This document shows, piece after piece, positions 26,258 to 36,089 of a stretch of 64,000 nt of DNA. Location: assembly GCA_963773735.1 (NCBI GenBank), contig CAVZCK010000025.1:1-64000 (forward strand), given 5' to 3'. The translations under genes and the position numbers were made by a program. Origin of the DNA: CAVZCK01 sp963773735 (GTDB taxonomy: Bacteria; Pseudomonadota; Alphaproteobacteria; Rhizobiales; Rhodomicrobiaceae). Each line of letters opens with the position of its first letter. Within the stretch, counting starts at the first letter, position 1. The notes beneath the pieces were generated by a model, which saw only the letters and a program-made list of their open reading frames with translations, made no database searches and was not told the DNA's origin.

Positions 26258-27479
26258 ATGCACATGATCCCGGCCGCCCGGCCCTATGAGATGATCCGAG
26301 AATTTCTGAGGCTGGAGTCTGCCGGCGGCATCCTTCTGGTGATTGCGACGATCATTGCCATGGTCTTCGCCAACAGCGCTCTTGGCGGGCTCTACGATGG
26401 TTTTCTGGAGACGCCGGTCGTCGTTCAGTTCGGCGCGCTGAAGATCGCAAAGCCGTTGCTGCTTTGGATCAACGATGGCTCTGATGGCGATTTTCTTCTT
26501 CCTTGTCGGGCTGGAGATCAAGCGGGAGTTCAAGGCCGGCGACCTGTCGAGCCTGTCCCAGATTGCGCTCCCGGGCCTCGCCGCGATCGGGGGCATGGCC
26601 GCACCGGCGCTGATTTATGTGCTCATCAATATGGCGGCGCCGGAGAGTTTGAACGGCTGGGCCATTCCCGCCGCGACCGATATCGCTTTTGCGCTCGCCG
26701 TTCTCTCGCTGCTCGGCAATCGGATTCCGCCCGCCTTAAAGGTGCTGCTGCTGGCAATCGCCATCTTCGACGACCTCGGCGCGATCCTCATCATCGCCTT
26801 GTTCTATACCAGCGATCTGTCGCAGACGGCGTTATTGCTTTCGCTCTTGCCGGTCACCGGGCTGGTGATCCTCAATTTGCGCGGTGTGACCTCGACCGCG
26901 CCTTACGTCCTTCTCGGAATTGTGCTTTGGGTGATGGTGCTCAAATCGGGCGTACATGCAACGCTTGCTGGTGTCGTCACCGCGCTTGCCATTCCGCTCA
27001 TAAAGGGCGAACGCTCCGATCACACCCTTTTGGAGGAGTTGGAACACGCGCTGCATCCCTGGGTCGCCTATGGCATCCTGCCGCTTTTCGCCTTTGCAAA
27101 TGCCGGCGTTTCCTTCGCAGGCATGGGTCTTGCCAGCCTGTCGGAGCCGGTCACGCTTGGCATTTCGCTTGGCCTGTTCCTCGGCAAGCAGATAGGGATT
27201 TTCGGCATTATATGGCTGACCGTCACGCTCGGGCTGGCGGCTATGCCGAAGGACACGACCTGGCATCAGCTCTATGGCGTCGCCACCGTTGCCGGAATTG
27301 GCTTCACTATGAGCCTATTCATCGGCTCCCTCGCATTCCCGCATGGCGACCGTGACGCACAGATCCGGATCGGCGTGCTGACCGGATCACTGGCATCGGC
27401 GGCATTGGGATATCTGCTGCTGCGCTTCGCCGCCAAAGCGCAAGGATCGGCGCCTGTCGCAGCCCGGTCGATGCGGTAG
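26258..27479 (+). pseudogene. nhaA: Na+/H+ antiporter NhaA, one frameshift
   Basis: The joined product of about 406 residues is a full NhaA: REFLRLESAGGILLVIATI at the start, FFFLVGLEIKREF, AIPAATDIAFALAVLSLLG and the ion-binding Asp pair in AIFDDLGAIL. Near 26477-26482 the sequence GATGGCTCTGATGG carries one base too many; GATGGTCTGATGG would read NDGLMAIFFFLVGLE. NhaA exports sodium or lithium in exchange for protons. A GAGGG purine run precedes the ATG at 26258. Confidence 0.88.
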
Positions 27480-27600
27480 CCGATCCGAGCCCGTCGAACC
27501 TTAAGCGCAGCGGCCGGCGGGGAAGGCCCACCATCGGTAATGCGACAGGGCGCGACGCACTTGGATTCATCTCGAACGAAGGTCGTGTCGCGCGCCCGGC

Positions 27601-28934
27601 TTACTGCAGCTTATATGCCGATCTTGGTGCCAGTGTTGCAGGCTCTGACGGGGTCGGCCGCGCGCCGGTCGAAATCGTGGATTCGCCCCAATTCCTCTCG
27701 TGTCGTAGATGATCGAGCCGGCGAGACGGCTGCGATCGACCTCGCGGAACGCATCGTGGTCCACGAGGAGAATCAGGATGGCCCCTTCGGCGAGGGCATC
27801 GTCCAGCTGCGTCCATTTCGCACCAAGATCTTGGAGGCTCTCGGGCAGACGATCGATGAAAGGTTCGACAACACCGATGCGCTCTCCATAGGCATTGGCG
27901 AGACGCTCGACGATCGCAAGCGCCGGACTTTCGCGGAGATCATCGACATTCGCTTTGAAGGCAAGGCCAAGGCATGAGACCGGTCGATCCGGATAAGTCT
28001 CGATCAGTGAACGGACTTGATCAACGACGTAGTTGGCCTTTTCGTCATTGACCTGCCTGGCGGCGTGGATGAGACGAGCCTCCTGCGGAGCGGCGTCGAC
28101 GATGAACCAGGGATCGACCGCAATGCAATGGCCTCCGACACCGGGGCCGGGCTTCAAAATCTGAACGCGGGGGTGAAGATTGGCGAGTTCGATCAGGTCC
28201 CAAACATTGATATCCAGCCGGTCGCAGATCATGGATAGCTCGTTGGCGAATGCAATGTTCGTATCGCGAAAGGCGTTTTCCGTCAGTTTGACCATTTCGG
28301 CGGTCCGAGCGGTGGTCTCGATGCAATTGCCGCGCACAAAAAGCTCGTAGAAGGCTCGCGCCTTTGCCGCGCAGGCCGGGCTCACCCCGCCAATGCAACG
28401 ATCATTCTCAACGAGCTCCTTTAGGATGCGGCCCGGCAAGACGCGCTCTGGGCAGTAAGCCACGAATATGTCTGGCGCGCCCGCTCCCTCCGATCCCGTC
28501 GGAAAGACAAGATCGGGCCGTCGCTCGGCGAGAAAGCGGCAGACCCGCTCCGTCGTGCCGACCGGGGATGTCGATTCGAGGATCACCATGTCACCTCGCT
28601 TGAGGCACGGCGCCGCTGCGCGGGCAGCGGCAAAGACATGATCGACCACGGGCTTCTTGTCATGACTGAGCGGCGTCGGAACGGCGATCAAGAAAACATC
28701 GGCGGACGCCGGTTTGTCGCGCGCCGCAAGCCTGCCGGACCGAACGGCCTCGCGAACCCCACTCTCAAGATCGGTTTCGACGATGTGGATTTTTCCGGCG
28801 TTCACAGTGGAGACGACAGAAGGGTTTACGTCGACGCCCGTCACCGAGAGACCTCGGCTTGCGATCAGGGCAGCGGTTGGCAAGCCGATGTAGCCGAGGC
28901 CGATGACGCAAACTTTCGGGAATTCAGGATGCAT
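27601..28934 (-). pseudogene. wecC: UDP-N-acetyl-D-mannosamine dehydrogenase, C-terminal frame uncertain
   Basis: This NAD-dependent enzyme oxidises UDP-ManNAc to UDP-ManNAcA. The Rossmann motif VIGLGYIGLPTAA opens the protein, and the catalytic Cys is in GVGGHCIAVDPWF near residue 260. GLAFKANVDDLRESPA marks the C-terminal domain. Near 27690, after IIYDTRGI, the frame runs on through about 35 unlikely residues to 27567. Adding one T gives DTRGIWGESTIS and a stop at 27601, which fits the family better (WecC proteins usually end shortly after DTRG-x-W). The start overlaps wecB's stop by 11 bases, so both are translated as a unit. Confidence 0.87.
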
Positions 28935-30084
28935 GGCGCAATCTCTCCAATTGGGAAGTCTTTGTGGACGAGGCTTCGGCTTTGAGAATGCCGCGAATGC
29001 GCAGGCTGGCCTTGCCGTCGCCGAATGGATTATGAGCGCGGCTCATGCGGTCGTAATGAGCGCGGTCATCAAGGAGGCGCGATGCCTCCGCGACGATTTT
29101 GTCGGGATCGGTGCCGACCAGGAGCGCAGTTCCGGCATCGACGCCTTCCGGGCGTTCGGTGGTCTCGCGCATGACGAGGACCGGTTTGCCGAGAGCCGGC
29201 GCCTCTTCCTGGACGCCGCCGGAGTCCGTCAGCACAAAGTGGCATGCCGATAACGCCCGAACGAAGGGAACGTATTCAAGCGGCGGCAGCAATCGAATGT
29301 TCGGAATGCGGCCAAGCGCCTTGCGCACGGGCTGCTCGACGTTCGGATTTGGGTGCACCGGAAAGAGGATGAAGCAGTCCCTACGCAGTGAAAGCCGGGA
29401 GAGGGCAGCGAGGATGCGCTCAATGCCGCCGTCGAAATTTTCCCGGCGATGCGCCGTCACGAGAATTGTGCGCCGCGGCTCGGCAGTCTGCAGCATTGGC
29501 GCCTGGAACGCTTCGCCCCAGGCAAATTTTTCTGTCCTGGCCTTGACGTCGAGAAGCGCGTCGATCACCGTATTGCCAGTGACAAAAATGCGGTCCCTGG
29601 GCAGATTTTCTCGGATCAGGGCGTCCGCCGCGCGCTGGGTTGGCGCGAAATGCAGGGACGCAAGCGACCCAACGACCTTGCGATTCAGCTCTTCGGGCCA
29701 GGGCGCATAGAGATTTCCAGATCGGAGCCCAGCCTCAACATGGTCGACGGGGATCTTCCGATAGAAGGCGGAAAGGGCGGTGGCCATGGCGGTCGTCGTG
29801 TCGCCCTGGACCATGACCCGATCCGGCCGGCAGTTGTCGATCACCTGGCCGACGCCGCAAACGATCTTGGCAGTCACATCGGTCAGGCTCTGATTGGGCT
29901 TCATCAGATCGAGATCGTAGTCCGGTTTGATGCCGGAGATTTCGAGCACCTGATCGAGCATCTGACGGTGTTGCGCGGTGACGCAGACCTTCACGGCAAA
30001 GGTGGGATCGCCTCGCAGGGCATGAATGACCGGGAATAGTTTGATGGCCTCGGGACGGGTCCCGAAGACGACAAGGATTTTCAT
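28924..30084 (-). CDS. wecB: UDP-N-acetylglucosamine 2-epimerase (non-hydrolysing)
   Basis: The enzyme makes UDP-ManNAc from UDP-GlcNAc. The ATG at 30084, preceded by GAGGGA, gives MKILVVFGTRPEAIKLFPVI, the standard N-terminus. Conserved features are VQGDTTTAMA, PVDHVEAGLRS, WPEELNRKV, VTAHRRENF, VHPNPNV and LTDSGGVQEEA. Length is 386 residues, normal. It is coupled to wecC downstream and follows the WecG-like gene by 2 bases, forming a three-gene block for a ManNAcA-containing surface polymer. Confidence 0.95.
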   Translation of the reverse strand: MKILVVFGTRPEAIKLFPVIHALRGDPTFAVKVCVTAQHRQMLDQVLEISGIKPDYDLDLMKPNQSLTDVTAKIVCGVGQVIDNCRPDRVMVQGDTTTAMATALSAFYRKIPVDHVEAGLRSGNLYAPWPEELNRKVVGSLASLHFAPTQRAADALIRENLPRDRIFVTGNTVIDALLDVKARTEKFAWGEAFQAPMLQTAEPRRTILVTAHRRENFDGGIERILAALSRLSLRRDCFILFPVHPNPNVEQPVRKALGRIPNIRLLPPLEYVPFVRALSACHFVLTDSGGVQEEAPALGKPVLVMRETTERPEGVDAGTALLVGTDPDKIVAEASRLLDDRAHYDRMSRAHNPFGDGKASLRIRGILKAEASSTKTSQLERLRHAS

Positions 30085-30086
30085 AG

Positions 30087-30863
30087 CTATCCCTCCGCGC
30101 CGATTTTGTTCGAGCCGCCTCGGCCTGGATAGAGGCGTCCCAGAAGCGCCTTTCCGACCAGACCAGCAAAGACAAAGTTGGTGCTGGCATAGCGCCACCA
30201 CATTCGCCGCGGCTCCTGGTAGATCCGGTAAAGCCATTCCAGCCCGGCGTTTTGCATGGCGGTCGGCGCACGCCGAACCTGGCCGGCAAGGACGTCGAGG
30301 CCGCCGCCAACTCCCATGATGAACGGCACATCGAGCGAATCGCGATACAGGTGAAGAAAGCGCTCTTTCCGCGGGGTCGGCATCCCGATGAATAGGCAGT
30401 CGGCTTTGGCGTCGCGAATGGCCGCTACGACATTTTGTTCCTCATCCTGCGAGAAATAACCGTCGCGATAGCCGGCAAATTGGAGGTCAGGCCAGCGTCC
30501 TCGGGCGCGCGTGACTGCTCGTTCGAGAACCTCCCGGCGCGCGCCCAGGAGGTAGGGATGAAACCCACGCTCCGCACACAGAGCGAGCAGCCGCTCCATC
30601 AGGTCGACGCCGGCAACTCGTTCCGGGACCCGGATTCCAAGCAGCCGCGCTGCCCAGACAATTCCCATCCCGTCGATGCCCACGATGTGGCTTTCAACGA
30701 TGTCGCGCCACAGCTCCTCGTCATGCTGAGCTTTCACCAGTTTCGCGGCGTTGATCGCGACGTGCTGTGTGAGCTGCCTGCGTTCCATGGCGTCGGCTGC
30801 GCGGCCGACCGTTTCGTCGAAAGTCAGAATATCAATAGGAATTCCAAGTAATTCTTGTCGCAT
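30087..30863 (-). CDS. WecG/TagA/CpsF-family glycosyltransferase (GT26)
   Basis: The ATG at 30863 gives MRQELLGIPIDILTFDETV, typical of the family; in-frame sequence further upstream is not conserved. The 258-residue protein has the diagnostic block VGIDGMGIVWAARLLG and DLMERLLALCAERG, then LGARREVLERA and IGMPTPRKERF. GT26 enzymes add N-acetylmannosamine or ManNAcA to a lipid-linked sugar on the inner face of the membrane. With WecB and WecC next to it, UDP-ManNAcA is the probable donor. Confidence 0.93.
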   Translation of the reverse strand: MRQELLGIPIDILTFDETVGRAADAMERRQLTQHVAINAAKLVKAQHDEELWRDIVESHIVGIDGMGIVWAARLLGIRVPERVAGVDLMERLLALCAERGFHPYLLGARREVLERAVTRARGRWPDLQFAGYRDGYFSQDEEQNVVAAIRDAKADCLFIGMPTPRKERFLHLYRDSLDVPFIMGVGGGLDVLAGQVRRAPTAMQNAGLEWLYRIYQEPRRMWWRYASTNFVFAGLVGKALLGRLYPGRGGSNKIGAEG

Positions 30864-30990
30864 AGGACTACCTGTGAACGTTATCAACGGGATGAGATCT
30901 AAAGAGCTGGATGGACTTACAGGGGTGTTCAAGCCTGACGCCGAGAGGAAGGCGCGCGTGGATAAGAATTTTTGATGATACATAGACCAA

Positions 30991-32607
30991 TTAATAAGCA
31001 TTTTGATAGGACTTGAGAGAAAAAATTGTAAGATACAATATCATCATGTCGAATAATATTGACCAATTATCTATATAAAAAACATCACAATCGACCCTTT
31101 TTTGCATCTTTTCTAATGTATCCGTCTCGCCACGATAGCCATTAACTTGGCTCCAGCCTGTAATTCCAGGTTTCACATTGTGTCGTCTTGCGTAAAGGCG
31201 AATTTTTTCCTCGAATTCGTTATTATGGGCCAGAGCATGGGGGCGGGGGCCGACCAAAGACATATCGCCCGCGATGACGTTGAACAGCTGCGGAATCTCG
31301 TCCAGATTGGTGCGGCGCAGGAAGCGGCCTAGTCGCGTAATGCGGATGTCGTCTCGCTCGGCCTGCCGGATAACCGCGCCGTCGTCGAGCGTTGTCATGG
31401 TCCGGAATTTGAAAATCCTGAACTCGCCCTGATTGAAGCCATGCCGCCTCTGCCGGAAGAAAACCGGGCCCCTCGAGTCCAACTTGATCAGCAGGCCGAT
31501 GATCAAGAATATCGGGGATGCAGCCAAGAGCAGCGCCGAGCCGACACCGAGGTCGAAGCAGCGCTTCAGGACCCGGTCTCTCAAGGTCAAAGGTGCGCGC
31601 GAGAGCCTCAGCGTTGGCAACGGACCAACCCGCGCCGGGGTGAGACGGTGCGCCCATGACGCTGATGCGTCCGGTGCCAGGTGTACCGCAGCCGGCACGA
31701 CGCTTAACTCATCGACGAAGTGCCTGATGCGTCCGCCGTCCGACCATGGCAAGGACATGATGATTTCATCGGGTTCCGCGCGCCGGGTGATATCTTCAAC
31801 GGCTGCTTTTGCTTCGAGGATGTCGGGGGGCATTTCGCCGGAGCGACGTTGAGCGGTGCGGTCGCTGGTTGGAAGCGTTACGGTTCCGATGATGTCGATC
31901 CCACAGGCGCGAGGTCGAAGCCGCTGGGTCGCATAGATGACGCTCGCCGCGTCACCTACGATCAGGACCCGCTTGCCGCCCAAAAAGCCCTTCTGCAGCC
32001 CAAGAGTGACGAGGCGCCCTAATGCAAGGCGCAGCGCGAAGGCGGTCAGCGCGCCGGCAAAATATTGAGCGATGAGTGCGCCGCGCGAATAGAAGTCGGT
32101 CGCGTGACCGATGATCAGGGTAAAGGCGAAAAGCAGATAAGCGGTGTTCCAATGCAGGATAACCGACCGCAATTGCTCACGTTTTTGCGGCAGACGGGAA
32201 ACCGCATAGTCACGATTGAAGCCGCTGGGAACCACGAAAATTGCGGCCAGGCACAGCGTTGCCGCAAGATAGAAATTCGCATAGGGCAGAAAGCCGAATG
32301 CATATTGGTGATAGACGTTGCTGGCGGCAAAGCTGGCGGCCGAAACGAGAGCGAACTCCAGCGCCAGCGAAAGCACGGGCGTCGTCCGCGCATTCAAAAT
32401 GCTGTCGAGACTGCGCTTGCGTCCCGACAGGTCGTTCACCACGACCTTGCCAGGTCGCCCATATTTCAGAATATCGGCTCTGTGGATGCCTCCGCCGCCC
32501 TCGGCCAATGAACCCGAAGGTGCGCTTTGGGGATCGGCGACAGCGCGCAAGGCGGGCAAATCGCCGGTTTGCTCTGCTTTGACTTCAGTAGATTGGGATT
32601 GCGGCAC
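30991..32607 (-). CDS. Polyprenyl-phosphate sugar-1-phosphate transferase (WcaJ/WbaP-like)
   Basis: The 538-residue enzyme starts assembly of the polysaccharide by putting the first sugar on undecaprenyl phosphate. After about 75 hydrophilic residues come four N-terminal spans, a Rossmann-like domain (GKRVLIVGDAASVIYAT, about residue 215), then the catalytic bacterial-transferase domain. The domain holds LKRCFDLGVGSALLLAASP, RGPVFFRQRRHG, FKFRTM, NLDEIPQLFNV and LVGPRPHA. Length and order fit the full-size WcaJ group. It is the largest gene of this half-locus and lies just before wecG in the direction of transcription. Confidence 0.93.
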   Translation of the reverse strand: MPQSQSTEVKAEQTGDLPALRAVADPQSAPSGSLAEGGGGIHRADILKYGRPGKVVVNDLSGRKRSLDSILNARTTPVLSLALEFALVSAASFAASNVYHQYAFGFLPYANFYLAATLCLAAIFVVPSGFNRDYAVSRLPQKREQLRSVILHWNTAYLLFAFTLIIGHATDFYSRGALIAQYFAGALTAFALRLALGRLVTLGLQKGFLGGKRVLIVGDAASVIYATQRLRPRACGIDIIGTVTLPTSDRTAQRRSGEMPPDILEAKAAVEDITRRAEPDEIIMSLPWSDGGRIRHFVDELSVVPAAVHLAPDASASWAHRLTPARVGPLPTLRLSRAPLTLRDRVLKRCFDLGVGSALLLAASPIFLIIGLLIKLDSRGPVFFRQRRHGFNQGEFRIFKFRTMTTLDDGAVIRQAERDDIRITRLGRFLRRTNLDEIPQLFNVIAGDMSLVGPRPHALAHNNEFEEKIRLYARRHNVKPGITGWSQVNGYRGETDTLEKMQKRVDCDVFYIDNWSILFDMMILYLTIFSLKSYQNAY

Positions 32608-32694
32608 GTGTTCTCTCTTTTTTATGCGACCCTATGAATGGTTTGGTCTTTCCATGCGATTGGCAAGTAGAGCGAGCATTGTTGTCGCTGACGA

Positions 32695-33981
32695 TCAGTA
32701 TTGTGCGATAATGCTCACCAGCACCTGATGCTGGTTGAACGAATCACTCGAAATATTCGATTGCCTGTCTAAATATGAATATCGAATGCTGAAATGCATA
32801 TACTCGTTCATTGAGTAATCAAGTCCCGCCTTTATGTTCAGAACATCGTCCAGCCTCGATGTTCCTTTAAAATTTTCGTTAGTGAAAGACGCTCCAAGAG
32901 TGGCAATGAGATTTCGCCGAATCTCATAGTCGAGTTGGAGCCCGCCGGTGAGATCGACGCGCGCCTCCGTTTCTTCAGCCGCGATCCCGGCGACGGAGCG
33001 CGACGCGAATAGCGACACCGTCATGAGGGGCGTCATCAGCCAAGTGAGCTGCGAGAGAACGGAAGCGCCATTCGCTTCGGGAATGTCCGGATTGCTGTAG
33101 CGCTGATCGAGATAGCCCGCCGCGACAGAACCGAAGAGCATCGACGAGATCAGGAATTCGACCCCGCCGCGTGCGGTATACCCTTCGGAGTCTCGGTTGA
33201 GTGTACCTGTGCCCTGGTAGTCCTGTTGATTCACCTCCAGCCGGGCAAAGGCACGATAGCCGGGGGAGAATTCGTAGAAGGGCATCAAACTGCTCGTGAT
33301 GATCGTTCCATCGCGGTAGGATTGATCGATCGGAGCACCTGAGGCGCTCGTCCCGTCTTCATAGGTCAGGTGCCGAACGCCGGCACCCACCGCGAGCCCG
33401 AGCCGGTTGAAACTCTTCGTCACGACCGTGTCCGCGCGCAGATCGTTGTAGGCAATCGGCGTTATGCTATTGGCCGCCGTTAGAAAATCGCCGTGCGGCT
33501 CAAATCTCCTGGCAGCTTCGACGAACGTATTGACGTCGATGCGGTCGCCGAACTGGCGCGATGATTTCAAGCTGGCGTGGGCCTCGGTGCGGTCTTCGCT
33601 GTCGAAGCGGTCATACTCATAGTGGCGTGCGCCAAGGTCGAGTTCGTGACTCGATGTTGAACCATTTTTTTGGACGCGAAGTTCAGGCGCAATGACGAGC
33701 GCGAAATCGTCTTGTGGCGAGCGCGAGGAGGCAAAGACATTGCTGTCGAACTCCGCTCCTGCGATGACGCTGGGATAGAAGAACGTGTCGCCATAGGCAA
33801 CGCCCCTCGCATCCCACTGGGGATGAGTCCGCTGGCGCACCGGCACGTTCGCCTGATCGCCTTCCGGGTCTGCGGCATTGGCTGGCACCGACAATGATGC
33901 ACTGAATAATGCGGCCGTTAAGCTGGGCAGTGCGGCGCGGCCCAATGCCCTGTCGGCGCATCTCTTCAAATGAACCAACAC
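32695..33981 (-). CDS. Outer-membrane beta-barrel protein (BBP2-like) of the polysaccharide locus
   Basis: The GTG at 33981 is preserved behind AGGGG and gives a signal peptide cut after VPANA|AD, so it is preferred over the GTG at 34041. The mature 390 or so residues form alternating amphipathic strands (AYGDTFFYPSVIAGAEFDSNV, ELDLGARHYEYDRF and similar), ending IRYSYLDRQSN...VSIIAQY with a C-terminal aromatic, as in barrels. Proteins of this sort (pfam10082-like) accompany exopolysaccharide genes in alphaproteobacteria and may form or support an export pore. Confidence 0.82.
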   Translation of the reverse strand: MLVHLKRCADRALGRAALPSLTAALFSASLSVPANAADPEGDQANVPVRQRTHPQWDARGVAYGDTFFYPSVIAGAEFDSNVFASSRSPQDDFALVIAPELRVQKNGSTSSHELDLGARHYEYDRFDSEDRTEAHASLKSSRQFGDRIDVNTFVEAARRFEPHGDFLTAANSITPIAYNDLRADTVVTKSFNRLGLAVGAGVRHLTYEDGTSASGAPIDQSYRDGTIITSSLMPFYEFSPGYRAFARLEVNQQDYQGTGTLNRDSEGYTARGGVEFLISSMLFGSVAAGYLDQRYSNPDIPEANGASVLSQLTWLMTPLMTVSLFASRSVAGIAAEETEARVDLTGGLQLDYEIRRNLIATLGASFTNENFKGTSRLDDVLNIKAGLDYSMNEYMHFSIRYSYLDRQSNISSDSFNQHQVLVSIIAQY

Positions 33982-34093
33982 GGTTCCCCTCAACACGTCA
34001 TCACTCACTGATTCAGGCCGGTGATGCGTCTCGCGCTTCACTGCTGAACGAAATTGGTCAATCCGTTAGATCGCCGGATTGGAGCAGCGCTCG

Positions 34094-34666
34094 TTAAAAG
34101 AATCTTTCAGGTATTTTTATTGTATCCCCTGGCAGGATCGAAATATGGTCTTCATTCAAATCGACAGTTATTGAATTCTTTTTTGAATCTCTGGTAATGA
34201 AAAGCTTATTTTCATTGGCCCGATATGTATATCCACCTGCAATGGCAGGGATATCCCGGGATGTTATGCCGGGTCGATAAGGGTATTGGCCAGCATTCTT
34301 GACCTCGCCGATAATATTGATCGGGCGGTAATTCAGAATATCGACGGTGATGCGCGGATTGCGGACATAACCGTTCTTCAGACGCGCGATGAGGCTGAGC
34401 CGGAATTCCTCCTCTGAGAGCCCGGCGACCCGGATGCTGCCGACCAGGGGAAATGCAACGCTCCCATTTTCGTCGATCTGAAAATCGCCGCTCAGATCCG
34501 GCTCATTGAAGACCTTGACCCTCAACTGGTCGCCGGGAGCGAGGGCGTACGCCGCGGCATCCGGGATCGCAGCCGTTGAGGAGACATCCGCTCCGGGCGA
34601 GGTCGCGCAGCCGGCAGAGGCCATGATCGCCACGATCGTGACCATGAATGTCCAAACTCTGCGCAA
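34094..34666 (-). CDS. Polysaccharide export lipoprotein (Wza/GumB-like)
   Basis: A 190-residue protein with a lipobox at IMASAGC (Cys20), the Poly_export domain (YALAPGDQLRVKVFNEPDL, GSVAFPLVGSIRVAGLS), and one SLBB-like repeat (RPINIIGEVKNAGQYPYRPG). It is shorter than Wza, like many alphaproteobacterial OPX proteins. It would form the outer-membrane channel for the polymer and work with the Wzc-like protein at 55.3-57.2 kb. Confidence 0.93.
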   Translation of the reverse strand: MRRVWTFMVTIVAIMASAGCATSPGADVSSTAAIPDAAAYALAPGDQLRVKVFNEPDLSGDFQIDENGSVAFPLVGSIRVAGLSEEEFRLSLIARLKNGYVRNPRITVDILNYRPINIIGEVKNAGQYPYRPGITSRDIPAIAGGYTYRANENKLFITRDSKKNSITVDLNEDHISILPGDTIKIPERFF

Positions 34667-35037
34667 AAAACTCTCCTAGTGCCGCCAAGAATTCGCGTTA
34701 CCCGCGAGGTTGTAACAAGAAAGATTGAAAACGTTTAGCGTGCATTTCCGCTTTTCCGCAGCCTCTGCGGGCTTATTCACAGGCAATGCCCGTGATCCAC
34801 TGGCGAACCCGGCCGAGAATTCGGCCATTCGGCGACGCCGCTGATCTGCTGCGACAGCGAAGGACAAGCCTCGCGCACTTGTCAGCAGGAGGCTGGCGGG
34901 GGAAAATCGTACCGCGCGCGACAATTGCGGTGGCTGCGGGCATCGGTTAGCGGGGAGAGCCTTCCAGAGCAGAGCTGCGTTGTCCGCCGGGGTCGGCAGA
35001 GGAAATTTCGAGACCAATTCGAGCAAGGGGACGTGTG
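34667..35037. other. Divergent intergenic region
   Basis: About 371 bases between the export lipoprotein gene (minus) and the quinone reductase (plus). It must hold the promoters of both. A GAGGCTGGCGGGGGA stretch and several short inverted motifs are visible but no RNA gene or long repeat. Confidence 0.5.
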
Positions 35038-36038
35038 ATGAGAGCAATGCTGAGCAAGGCGCCGGGTGGTCCGGAGACGCTTGTTCTGGAGGAGGTTGCC
35101 GATCCGCAGCCGGGCCGGGGCGAGGTCGTCATTGACGTCAAAGCTTGCGGCATCAATTTTCCGGACAGCTTGATCATTCGCGACATGTATCAGTATAAAC
35201 CCGAGCGCCCATTTTCGCCGGGCGGCGAGGTGAGCGGCGTGGTCTCGGTGGTCGGGCGAGGGCAGTCCGCCGGCTGAAGATCGGCGACCGTGTCATCGGC
35301 TCGGTCGGCTGCGGCGGCATGGCTGAAAAGCTTAAGGCCGGCGAAGATCGCTGCATCCGCATCCCGGCCAGCATGCCGTTCGGCGAGGCAGCCGCCTTCA
35401 TGATGACTTATGGTACGTCCTATTACGCCTTGAAGCAGCGCGCTGCGCTGAAGCCCGGCGAAACGCTGCTCGTGCTAGGGGCGGCGGGCGGCGTTGGTCT
35501 TGCGGCCGTCGAACTCGGCAAGGCAATGGGTGCGCGGGTGATTGCGGCGGTGTCCTCGGATGAAAAGCTTGCGCTTGTTCAGGCGCATGGCGCTGATAAT
35601 GGAGTTGTCTATCCGTCCGGCCCGTTCGACAAGGATGGCCAGAAGGCACTGGCGGCGCTCTTTAAAGACGCATGCGGCCAGGCCGGGGCCGATGTGATCT
35701 ACGATCCGGTTGGCGGCGATTACGCGGAAGCGGCGCTGCGCGCCATCGGCTGGGAGGGACGGTTTCTGGTGGTCGGCTTTCCGGCCGGCATCCCGAAGCT
35801 GCCGCTCAATCTGACGCTGCTCAAATCCTGTCAGGTCATCGGCGTGTTCTGGGGCGAATGGGCGCGGCGCTTTCCCGAGCAGGTGTCCGAGAATGTCAGT
35901 GAGTTGCTCGCGCTCTACGAAAACGGCGCGATCAAGCCGACGGTCTCGAAGACCTTTCCGCTGGAGCGGGCGGGGGAGGCGATCGCCTGGCTTGCCGACC
36001 GCAAGGCGATGGGAAAGGTCGTCGTGACGATGGATTAG
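35038..36038 (+). pseudogene. Zinc-binding-type NADPH:quinone oxidoreductase (MDR family), frameshifted
   Basis: The N-terminal GroES-like part runs MRAMLSKAPGGPETLVLEEV to FSPGGEVSGVVSVVG. Then the frame is lost at about 35262-35278: the run GTCGGGCGAGGGCAG needs two bases removed to continue to RRLKIGDRVIGSVGCGG. The Rossmann domain (LLVLGAAGGVGLAAVELGKA) and C-terminus are intact to 36038. Length about 333 residues is normal. Enzymes of this class reduce quinones or enones with NADPH. Lacks structural zinc ligands, as do other quinone reductases of the group. Confidence 0.87.
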
Positions 36039-36089
36039 CGGGGCTCGATCTCCGCCTCCGGCGCCGCCCGCTTCGCGGTAATCGCGACT

